Source: Marinicella marina (lineage in GTDB: Bacteria; Pseudomonadota; Gammaproteobacteria; Xanthomonadales; Marinicellaceae). From it: a stretch of DNA of 64,000 nt. The stretch spans positions 310,001 to 374,000 of the forward strand of contig NZ_JASJNC010000002.1 of the NCBI RefSeq assembly GCF_030065545.1. The letters are read 5' to 3'. Below the pieces are notes generated by a model, which saw nothing but the letters and a program-made list of their open reading frames with translations, was not told the DNA's origin and searched no databases. This document shows, one piece after another, positions 36,173 to 43,265 of the stretch (positions are counted from its first letter, which is position 1; the number at the start of each line of letters is the position of its first letter). The position numbers and the translations under genes were made by a program.

Positions 36173-36928
36173 TTAATTGTGCTGTAAGTAATGGTGTCTT
36201 TTTGCCGCAAATAAAAGCAACACAAATACCAACAACAAACCCAATACAGATAAACTTGGAACGGGTCTGGCCACGCCCAATACCGGCGGTGATCCAGGTC
36301 CTGTGGTGAGGCTGTCGATGGCAATTAAGTTACCATTGAATGGATTTTGGCCCACGTCTTCAACAAAATAAACCAAAGCCAACCTGCCCGCCCCATTCAC
36401 TGGCACATTGTATTCAGTCCACTCATTGGGATAGCCTAAGGGCAGTAGTTCAGGGTTGACTGTAAACAACGGAACAAAGTCACCAAAGTCAGAGCTACCG
36501 AAAGCCGCTTGATTAACATCGGAGACCACACAAGGACCGGTGTTGGTGCCTCCGGAGGCACTGTACGCCACCACCAAGCGATCTGGTGCGATGGAATTGG
36601 ACTCTGTACGGGTGAAGAAATTCAGTTGTTCAACAAAACCAATGTCAGGCAAAACCACCCAATCACACAGCACGTTCCCTGCAGTTTGTCCCGCCCCGCC
36701 TAGCAAGTATGAATCATCAGGGCCTGCGTGAGCAGTAAAAACCGAGGCAAAACCTTGATTCCAAGATAAGTCGCCGATAAAGTCAGATTGGTTATCAAAA
36801 ACCCAGCCCTCAGATGTGAGTTGATTGATGTCTTCAAAACCTTCGTTGAATTCACCAGCCAGGGCTGTGCCAAAAAAAGAGTCACCCAAAGTGAGTGACA
36901 TCAAGAAAAGCAAGGTGTAGGTGTTCAT
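36173..36928 (-). CDS. Exported protein with choice-of-anchor J-like domain and IPTL-CTERM-like tail
   Basis: A 251-residue protein with a signal peptide ending near TALAG. The body starts FNEGFEDINQLTSEGWVF and includes DDSYLLGG, WVVLPDI and VAYSASGG, the usual landmarks of choice-of-anchor J (cleaved adhesin-like) beta-sandwiches. The C-terminus has PVPSLSVLG, a hydrophobic helix and AKRHH, an IPTL-CTERM-type sorting signal also seen on the Calx-beta protein. It should therefore be exported and processed by the same system. The adhesive role is an inference. Confidence 0.82.
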   Translation of the reverse strand: MNTYTLLFLMSLTLGDSFFGTALAGEFNEGFEDINQLTSEGWVFDNQSDFIGDLSWNQGFASVFTAHAGPDDSYLLGGAGQTAGNVLCDWVVLPDIGFVEQLNFFTRTESNSIAPDRLVVAYSASGGTNTGPCVVSDVNQAAFGSSDFGDFVPLFTVNPELLPLGYPNEWTEYNVPVNGAGRLALVYFVEDVGQNPFNGNLIAIDSLTTGPGSPPVLGVARPVPSLSVLGLLLVFVLLLFAAKRHHYLQHN

Positions 36929-37116
36929 TGATATTACCTCTGTGTTTAAAGTGTCACCAAGCTTAAGTAATGTGGGTGCAAAATCGCTAATGAATTAAGC
37001 TGAATAATTCTGACCAAATCTGATTCCAAGACAAGAATCTGTAAGCCAGTCATTCATTAAATCAGCACTGCAGCTGTCAGAGGGCCACAGTGCATGATGT
37101 TCAATAATCAGAGTTT

Positions 37117-38955
37117 TTATAAAAATTCAATCTGCCATGAGTTGATGTAACCGGTGTCTTGGTTATAAATATCCACCACTTTCAAACGCCAAGTGCCGTT
37201 GGCACTGATGCTGCCTTGGTTGGTGTTGATGGTTTCATTGAGGTTGTTGGTGCTGCCGCCGCTGGGGTTGCGTAAAGTGGTGATGGTGCCATTGGGGGCA
37301 ATCAACTGCACCCTCAAATCGCCGCGGTAGGTGTGCACGATGTTGTAACTGATGGCCATGTTGCCAGCTTGTCCTGATAAGGTGGCATTGATGCTGCTGG
37401 TGGCACCTGCTGGATTGTTATCTGGGATGTTGACGTTGCTGCCATTGCTGAAGACGGTTTGTTGGGTGCTTGAATAATTGGCCACCAAGTTGACGCCACT
37501 GTAACTGGCATAAGCCCGCACCATCACATGATAGGTACCGGCTTGGATGTTACTGATGGTGCAGGTTTCGTTGTTGCCATTGAGCCACGGCCGACAGTCA
37601 TAACTTGAGGTGGTAGGTTGTGATCCAAATTTGACATACAGGTCAGCATCGCCTGAACCTCCACTGATGGCAAAGTTCAACGAGTTGGCCCCAGCAGGCA
37701 CCTCAAAGGTATAGAACTTTTGGTTGCTGGTGGATCCGGTCAGCCCGGTTTTGCTCACACCGTTACTAAGTGTATTGTCACCGCCACCAGGCAGGGTGAC
37801 TGATGCGATCGCACTGTTAGCTGATTCGTTACCGGCGTTGTCATCAGCGGTGACATAATAATAGTAGGTGTTACCTGGACTTATGGCGGTGTCGGTGTAA
37901 TTAGAAAAGGTGCGTAAGTTGGCATTCAAGGGATTGAAATTGTTGCTGTTGTTGACTGAGCGATAAACGGTGTAACCAGCCAAGTCTGTTTCATCATTGT
38001 TATACCAGTCGACATAGACTGAATTGTTGTTCACTGATGCAGTGAGGTTGGTCACAGCATCAGGTGGGGTGTTATCAATGCCGCCACCTTCACACACCAA
38101 CTCAAACACACAGCGTACCCAGCCGGGGTTATCGATAAAGGGGTTGCGGTTGCCTTGGGCTGCTGCCACTGCTTCGTTGTGCTGATGCTCATAAATATCC
38201 ACAGGATCATTCTGGTGCCACACCAACAGCACCGATAACAAGCCCATGTAGGCCACGGATTCGTTGTTACCGGTACTGGATGCGTTGATCAGTGATAGGT
38301 TGTCAGTCAAGCGCAAGTCAGGTTCACTGCTGCCGGTGACGCCATGGGTGCCACCTTCATAACGCACATCCATATAAAACATGGCACGAGCAATGTCGCC
38401 TTGACGTCCGGTCCACACATCCCAGATGCCGGTTTTGGTGAAGTTTGATTGGCCACTGCCACCGCGGTTGTTATTAACTTCAGTCGGTCGCTCACTGCAA
38501 CCACTGCTACAGATATCATAGGGTTTGTTGCTGCGTGATGAGTTGTAGGAACTGTCAGCAATGAACAAATGGTGCATGTCGGTGTAAGGGTAGTTGCTGC
38601 TGCCATCATTCGGAAAACCATATGATTTGGGCCAAGAATGTTCGCGGTTGTAGTTATTATTGCCACCGCCGACTTTGTTGTTGGCTGAGTTTTTATAAAT
38701 GGTGATGACTTGATTGGTGTTATCAACGTCTTCACCTGCCAGTTCCAACACATCCCAGGTGTCGGTGGCTGATGAAGTGTATGGAAATCGCGTGTGGTCA
38801 TCAATGATGGCATGCAATGAATTTCGCAGGGCACTGGGTGATGATTCATCTACGCTGTTGTAATAATTAGGGTCAGCTTGTGCTGCGACTTGGTTGTGAT
38901 TGAAAAACAGGCAGGCACAAAGCAGTGCGCCCACTGAGACATGGTGTTTGAACAT
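37117..38955 (-). CDS. Extracellular endonuclease I with FN3, PPC and P-domains
   Basis: A 612-residue secreted nuclease with a signal peptide ending near QVAAQ. Residues about 30-270 form the endonuclease I (EndA/NucM) domain with the beta-beta-alpha-metal core NREHSWPKS and the nearby MHHLFIADSSYNSSRS. Next come an FN3 domain (about 300-385), a bacterial pre-peptidase C-terminal domain (about 400-495, with NFAISGGSGDADLYVKFG) and a proprotein-convertase P-like domain (about 505-612, with IVHTYRGDLRVQLIAPNG and GTWRLKVVD). It should degrade external DNA for nutrients or biofilm turnover. The two C-terminal modules are better known from secreted proteases. Confidence 0.9.
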   Translation of the reverse strand: MFKHHVSVGALLCACLFFNHNQVAAQADPNYYNSVDESSPSALRNSLHAIIDDHTRFPYTSSATDTWDVLELAGEDVDNTNQVITIYKNSANNKVGGGNNNYNREHSWPKSYGFPNDGSSNYPYTDMHHLFIADSSYNSSRSNKPYDICSSGCSERPTEVNNNRGGSGQSNFTKTGIWDVWTGRQGDIARAMFYMDVRYEGGTHGVTGSSEPDLRLTDNLSLINASSTGNNESVAYMGLLSVLLVWHQNDPVDIYEHQHNEAVAAAQGNRNPFIDNPGWVRCVFELVCEGGGIDNTPPDAVTNLTASVNNNSVYVDWYNNDETDLAGYTVYRSVNNSNNFNPLNANLRTFSNYTDTAISPGNTYYYYVTADDNAGNESANSAIASVTLPGGGDNTLSNGVSKTGLTGSTSNQKFYTFEVPAGANSLNFAISGGSGDADLYVKFGSQPTTSSYDCRPWLNGNNETCTISNIQAGTYHVMVRAYASYSGVNLVANYSSTQQTVFSNGSNVNIPDNNPAGATSSINATLSGQAGNMAISYNIVHTYRGDLRVQLIAPNGTITTLRNPSGGSTNNLNETINTNQGSISANGTWRLKVVDIYNQDTGYINSWQIEFL

Positions 38956-39295
38956 GTATTACTCCCGATTTTTAGTTATGTTTCGATCAAGTAAAAAGAA
39001 ATGGTCGATACGCAACTTATCAGGGTTTTGTGACCCGATGATGAAGCAAGCATGACAATTCTAAGAACTCATCTCATTCATCACTTCCTGGTGTCATCAT
39101 CCGCACTTTTTTATCATTGTATTTATGGTGTCTTGATGATGTGCACAATCTGGTGCGGATTTATTATATAGGAGACAGTCGCAGTATTTTGCTACTGTTT
39201 CACAAAAAAACAGTATAAATGGCATTGTTATCCAACTAATTTTCATGCTATGTTTTAATCATTTTGAAATATTTTTTAAACAATGGAGAAAACTT
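38956..39295. other. Intergenic region with inverted repeats, no gene seen
   Basis: This 340-bp gap separates the divergent nuclease and small-protein genes. It holds an 8-bp inverted repeat TACTGTTT/AAACAGTA (39193-39200 and 39208-39215), and CCGCAC near 39101 with GTGCGG near 39152. These could be regulatory sites. No convincing open frame or RNA fold was found. Confidence 0.4.
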
Positions 39296-39715
39296 ATGAA
39301 ATCATCTGATAGGACGCTGAAAAGAATGGTTGTGAATCAACTCATGGTGGTATTGAGTTGTTTAATGATTGTTGTTTTGCCAGCCGGTGCAATGAGTGAA
39401 AAGGACAGTTCTGCAGCTACTATTTATTTTCAGTCAATGGCTCAGCCTGCTTTAGTGACACATTGTTCTGAGGTATGGCCTCAACTTGAAGGGGTGTTCT
39501 CTATTGCTTTGGCGCGATGGCAAGACTCTAATAAAAAAATCGTCAAACGGGGTGAGAAAGTGACCGCTAAACAACTTTCATTAAAGGGCAAAGCGCTGAA
39601 GAAGAAAATGGAGCAAGAAGCAAAATCAATATTAGCAGAATCAAAAAGTCAATCATCAAAGCAACAACAGCAACAGTGTGCGGTCATCCTAGAAACATTG
39701 ATCAGTGAAATTTAA
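39296..39715 (+). CDS. Small exported protein, unknown function
   Basis: A 139-residue protein. GGAG lies about 7 nt before the ATG at 39296, so the longer frame from 39245 is not needed. A basic start and a hydrophobic segment (LMVVLSCLMIVVLPAGAMS) form a signal peptide. The mature part is helical, with two cysteines (THCSEVWP and QQCAVILE) near each end that could pair, and a Lys-rich, Gln-rich stretch between. No family is recognised. Its 3' end overlaps the decayed mltF fragment on the other strand by 14 bp. Confidence 0.6.
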   Translation: MKSSDRTLKRMVVNQLMVVLSCLMIVVLPAGAMSEKDSSAATIYFQSMAQPALVTHCSEVWPQLEGVFSIALARWQDSNKKIVKRGEKVTAKQLSLKGKALKKKMEQEAKSILAESKSQSSKQQQQQCAVILETLISEI

Positions 39716-39897
39716 GCATTTTCTCCAAAAGATCTATCGAATGAGTATAAGCCATATAATATTTATATATATTAGAAACATATTGTACGGTTTCTCTTCC
39801 AATAACTTCAGCGGCAATTAATTCAACGTGCCCAAACCACTTGTTAGGGTCTTTTCCATTTTCTGAGGCTTTGATCCTTAGTTGTCTGACCTTAGCC
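39702..39897 (-). pseudogene. mltF: C-terminal remnant of membrane-bound lytic transglycosylase F
   Basis: About 65 codons read KVRQLRIKASENGKDPNKWF, then a segment with IAAEVIGRETVQYV and NIYKYYMAY, which I recognise as the C-terminus of MltF-type lytic transglycosylases. The catalytic and solute-binding domains are missing. The similarity begins exactly at the inner edge of the inverted-repeat element (39898), and the frame upstream runs into that element, encoding unrelated residues. There is no start codon in the homologous part. It is therefore a truncated relic, probably cut by the element's insertion or an associated deletion. The intact gene, if any, lies elsewhere. Confidence 0.7.
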
Positions 39898-40050
39898 AAG
39901 TAGGGTGGGCTCTGCCCACCAAAAAGGGCGGTATTCGTTTTTTGACTTAACAACAGTTAAGACAGATTAACTATGGGTTTTATGGGCAAACCAGCAAGCT
40001 AATTATCGTCTTGGGCTGTTATTGATTGGTGGGCAGAGCCCACCCTACTT
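39898..40050. repeat. REP/MITE-like element with 25-bp perfect inverted ends
   Basis: The 25 bp at 39898-39922 and 40026-40050 are exact inverse complements. Each arm also contains its own hairpin, GGTGGGCAGAGCCCACC (7-bp stem, 3-base loop). The 103 bp between them encode nothing recognisable. Such GC-rich self-complementary arms are typical of REP/BIME or MITE elements mobilised in trans. The element abuts the mltF relic. The 105 bp from 40051 to miaA (40155) show no gene. Confidence 0.7.
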
Positions 40051-40155
40051 TATTGAGAAAGTTTTTGAGGCCGTTCATTGCGCGGAGCAAAAGTGCATTT
40101 TAATCAGGCTTCGACTTCACTTCGCCAGCTGAGATGAGGGTGCTTTTTGATTAAT

Positions 40156-41091
40156 TCATTGGTTTTTTAACGCATCAACCAATTCTTGGAGTTTGTTTAG
40201 GTAGCCTGTTTGCATCGGATCCAGCCAAATGGCATCAGGTTCCTTGCGCAGCCAGGTCAGTTGGCGTTTGGCCAGTTGGCGGGTGGCGGCGATGCCTTTG
40301 AATATGAATTCATCCATGGTGGTCTTGCCCTCCAGGTGTTCCCAGGCTTGGCGGTAGCCCACCGAACGCATCGATGGCAGCTCATCATGGTTTCTAGGCT
40401 CTGCCATCAGAGTTTTCATTTCATCCAAAAAGCCCATTGCCAGCATTTGTTCAAAACGCATGGCGATGCGCTCATGCAGCACGCTGCGATCAGCGGGTGA
40501 AATGATGATTTTCAAAACATCATAATCCAGCTTTTGACCCGCATCCTGTGCATACAAAGTTGTCATGCTTTGGCCGGTCAACAGGTAAACCTCGTAGGCG
40601 CGGTTGATGCGTTGGGGATCATTTGGATGGATCCTGGCAGCGCTGTCTGGGTCAACTTCTGCCAGCAAGCCATGCACATGCTCCCACCCCAGTTCGTTGG
40701 CCATTTTTTGTATTTTTTCACGCACTTCTGGATCAGCTTGAGGTAACTGGGACAAACCGTTTTGCAGGGCGTTGTAATACAGCATGGTGCCACCAGCCAG
40801 CAATGGTAGGCGGCCGTTATCGATACTTTGTTGCATCAGGGCTTTGGCATCGCTACAAAAATTCGATGCCGAATAAGGCTGCCAGGTTTCACACACATCG
40901 ACCAAGGCATGAGGGGCTTTTTCTAGGGTGGCTGCATCCGGCTTGGCGCTGCCAATGTCCATGCCCTTGTAGACCAAAGCAGAATCCACCGAGATGATGT
41001 CGGCTTGGTATTGGTCATGCAATAAAATGGCTGCATCAGTTTTACCTGCTGCTGTTGGACCCATTAGGAAGATGGCTTTAGGCAACCTCAT
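40156..41091 (-). CDS. miaA: tRNA dimethylallyltransferase
   Basis: A 311-residue full-length MiaA. The P-loop GPTAAGKT is near residue 11, followed by DSALVYKGMDIGSAKP (DMAPP/tRNA-binding) and LAGGTMLYYNALQNG. The C-terminal region carries RQLAKRQLTWLRK. It transfers a dimethylallyl group to A37 of tRNAs that read UNN codons, improving decoding. The start codon is one base from the stop of the small membrane gene, so mutL, that gene and miaA form a unit. Downstream there is no hfq, the usual gammaproteobacterial neighbour, but the repeat element instead. Confidence 0.97.
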   Translation of the reverse strand: MRLPKAIFLMGPTAAGKTDAAILLHDQYQADIISVDSALVYKGMDIGSAKPDAATLEKAPHALVDVCETWQPYSASNFCSDAKALMQQSIDNGRLPLLAGGTMLYYNALQNGLSQLPQADPEVREKIQKMANELGWEHVHGLLAEVDPDSAARIHPNDPQRINRAYEVYLLTGQSMTTLYAQDAGQKLDYDVLKIIISPADRSVLHERIAMRFEQMLAMGFLDEMKTLMAEPRNHDELPSMRSVGYRQAWEHLEGKTTMDEFIFKGIAATRQLAKRQLTWLRKEPDAIWLDPMQTGYLNKLQELVDALKNQ

Positions 41092-41092
41092 C

Positions 41093-41332
41093 TTATTCTG
41101 AGTTTGTATTGATCCAGCGAATCATGGCGTTTTGCTTTAAAGAGTGGACCCTAACTGTAATCATCAAATGTATGACTAAAACACTTAGAAAGAGCTCAAT
41201 GATACTTACATTGATTAGTTTTTCCGACAACGCTACTATTCCAATCAGAAACACAAAAATCAGTACTGTACGAATGATGCTTGCATATTTATCAATTCTA
41301 CTGAAGTAGGTATTCATTTGTTCTTTAATCAT
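41093..41332 (-). CDS. Small membrane protein in the mutL-miaA unit
   Basis: A 79-residue protein with two hydrophobic stretches (IIRTVLIFVFLIGIVALS and IIELFLSVLVIHLMITV), predicted as two membrane helices, and charged ends. It starts 10 bp after the mutL stop and ends 1 bp before miaA. Tight packing supports a real gene. A second ATG at 41317 is possible. I do not recognise a family, and there is no motif hinting at a role in repair or tRNA modification. Confidence 0.6.
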   Translation of the reverse strand: MIKEQMNTYFSRIDKYASIIRTVLIFVFLIGIVALSEKLINVSIIELFLSVLVIHLMITVRVHSLKQNAMIRWINTNSE

Positions 41333-41342
41333 ATTATAAAGC

Positions 41343-43187
41343 TCATTGTCCTCTTAAGAACAATTTATCCAATTGTTTCATGTCTAATTGGGTCCAAGTG
41401 GGACGACCGTGATTACACTGGTCAGAGCGCAGGGTGCTTTCCATGTCTCGCAGCAAAGCATTCATCTCCATGATCGATAATTGGCGGTTAGCGCGCACCG
41501 AGCCATGACAGGCCATGGTCGACATGATCTCGTTGATTTGTGCTTCTATTTTTTGTGAAGACCCCAAGGCAACGATTTCTGATAAGACGTCTTTGATCAA
41601 GTTTTCAACATCGGCACCAGCCAACATCGCGGGTATTTTTCTGATGACCAGTGATTCTTCGCCCGTTATGCTGAGCTCAAACCCCAGTTGTTCGAACCAT
41701 TGTTGTTGTGCTTCAACCGCACCGACCTCACGGGCCGAGACATTGATTTGAATCGGCACCAATAATTTCTGGTTCTTCAAAGCATCCTGAGCAAACTTTT
41801 CTTTCATGCGCTCATAAGTGATGCGTTCGTGTGCGGCATGCATGTCTACAATGATCAAGCCATGCTGGTTTTCAGCAACGATAAACACCCCGTGTATTTG
41901 GGCTTTGGCATAACCCAATGGCGGAATGTCTTGACCGCCTTCGGTATGTTCGGGCAGGTTGTTGCTCGGGTAGGCTGAGAGCTGATCGCTGGCACTGGCT
42001 GCTTGATTCAGGTAATCAAATCCAGCTCCGCCAGCAGCGCCACTGGACATGTTACTTGGCCATGATTGATTGAATGGCTGTGTGGATTGGTTACTGGGTT
42101 GGCTGGCTCCTGCACCACCCAAATTCATTCGGTGTTGCATTTGTGAATAATCGGGCAGCGGTTCATTGACCGTCGCTGACATTTCACCCACTCGGGTTTG
42201 TGCCAAGGATTGGTGAATGGAACCAAAAATAAAGTCATGCACCAATTTTGAGTCACGAAAACGCACCTCGTGTTTGGTCGGGTGTACATTGACATCGACC
42301 AGTTCGGGATCAATGTCCAAGTAGAGCACAAAGGCCGGAAAACGACCATGAAACAACACATCTTGGTAGGCCTGTCTGATGGCATGGCCCACCAGTTTGT
42401 CTTTGATCATGCGGCTGTTGATGTAGAAAAATTGACGGTCGGGTTGGGCTCGGTTCCATGATGGTTTGGCTACCCAGCCTGACATCTTTAAGTTGCCGCG
42501 CTGTTGTTCGATGAAAATGGCATTTTCAATGAAGTCTTTGCCGCACAGTTGATTGATGCGTTGATGGCGCAGTATTTCAGCATCACCACCTTGCGCATTG
42601 CGGATCATTTTACCGTTGTGGCTGAGTCGAAAAGTGACATCAAAACGCGACAAAGACACCCGCTTGATCAAATCATCGATGCGCAGGTATTCGGTTCGGT
42701 CGGTTTTTAAAAATCGTCTTCTGGCTGGCGTGTTAAAGAACAAATCTGAGACAATGATGGTGGTACCCACTGGATGAGCTGCTGGCATTGGGCCTTCAAT
42801 TTCACCGCCGTGGGCGTTGACTTGGTAGGCCATATCAGCATCCATATGGCGTGAAATCATCTCAAAACGACTGACTGAGGCAATACTCGGTAGCGCTTCG
42901 CCACGAAAACCCATAGACAACAATGACTCCAAATCATCCAACGAATGAATCTTACTGGTGGCATGGCGTTGTAAGGCCATGGCCATGTCATCGTGGTTGA
43001 TGCCGCTGCCATTGTCGGTGATTTTGATGCGTTTCTTGCCGCCAGTCTGTACGTCGATATCAATCACAGTGGCGCCGGCATCTAGGGCATTTTCGACCAA
43101 TTCCTTGACCACCGAGGCCGGTCGCTCGACCACTTCGCCAGCGGCGATTTGATCAATCAGTTGATTGGGTAATTTTTTGATTTGCAT
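41343..43187 (-). CDS. mutL: DNA mismatch repair protein MutL
   Basis: A 614-residue MutL. The N-terminal GHKL ATPase has ELVENALDAGA, DNGSGI and GFRGEALPSI, followed by the transducer domain (INSRMIKDK, VDVNVHPTKHEVRF). A proline/serine/glutamine-rich linker spans about residues 330-410. The C-terminal dimerisation domain carries DMHAAHERITYE, a variant of the endonuclease motif DQHAx2Ex4E, plus ACHGSVR and CNHGRP, the zinc-site motifs. This suggests a nicking MutL as in bacteria lacking MutH. It is the first gene of the unit with the small membrane gene and miaA. Confidence 0.97.
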   Translation of the reverse strand: MQIKKLPNQLIDQIAAGEVVERPASVVKELVENALDAGATVIDIDVQTGGKKRIKITDNGSGINHDDMAMALQRHATSKIHSLDDLESLLSMGFRGEALPSIASVSRFEMISRHMDADMAYQVNAHGGEIEGPMPAAHPVGTTIIVSDLFFNTPARRRFLKTDRTEYLRIDDLIKRVSLSRFDVTFRLSHNGKMIRNAQGGDAEILRHQRINQLCGKDFIENAIFIEQQRGNLKMSGWVAKPSWNRAQPDRQFFYINSRMIKDKLVGHAIRQAYQDVLFHGRFPAFVLYLDIDPELVDVNVHPTKHEVRFRDSKLVHDFIFGSIHQSLAQTRVGEMSATVNEPLPDYSQMQHRMNLGGAGASQPSNQSTQPFNQSWPSNMSSGAAGGAGFDYLNQAASASDQLSAYPSNNLPEHTEGGQDIPPLGYAKAQIHGVFIVAENQHGLIIVDMHAAHERITYERMKEKFAQDALKNQKLLVPIQINVSAREVGAVEAQQQWFEQLGFELSITGEESLVIRKIPAMLAGADVENLIKDVLSEIVALGSSQKIEAQINEIMSTMACHGSVRANRQLSIMEMNALLRDMESTLRSDQCNHGRPTWTQLDMKQLDKLFLRGQ

Positions 43188-43265
43188 GGCATCAATTTTA
43201 ACATGGTTTATTCATCGGGTTGGATGGAAAACCGCTGACTTCATGTTCTGAGCCCAGAGGCTGGT

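Noticed and set aside
37065-37093. GCACTG/CAGTGC inverted repeat after the nuclease-side intergenic region as a terminator
   Set aside because: The stem is only 6 bp with a 17-base loop and no T-tract; chance occurrence is likely.
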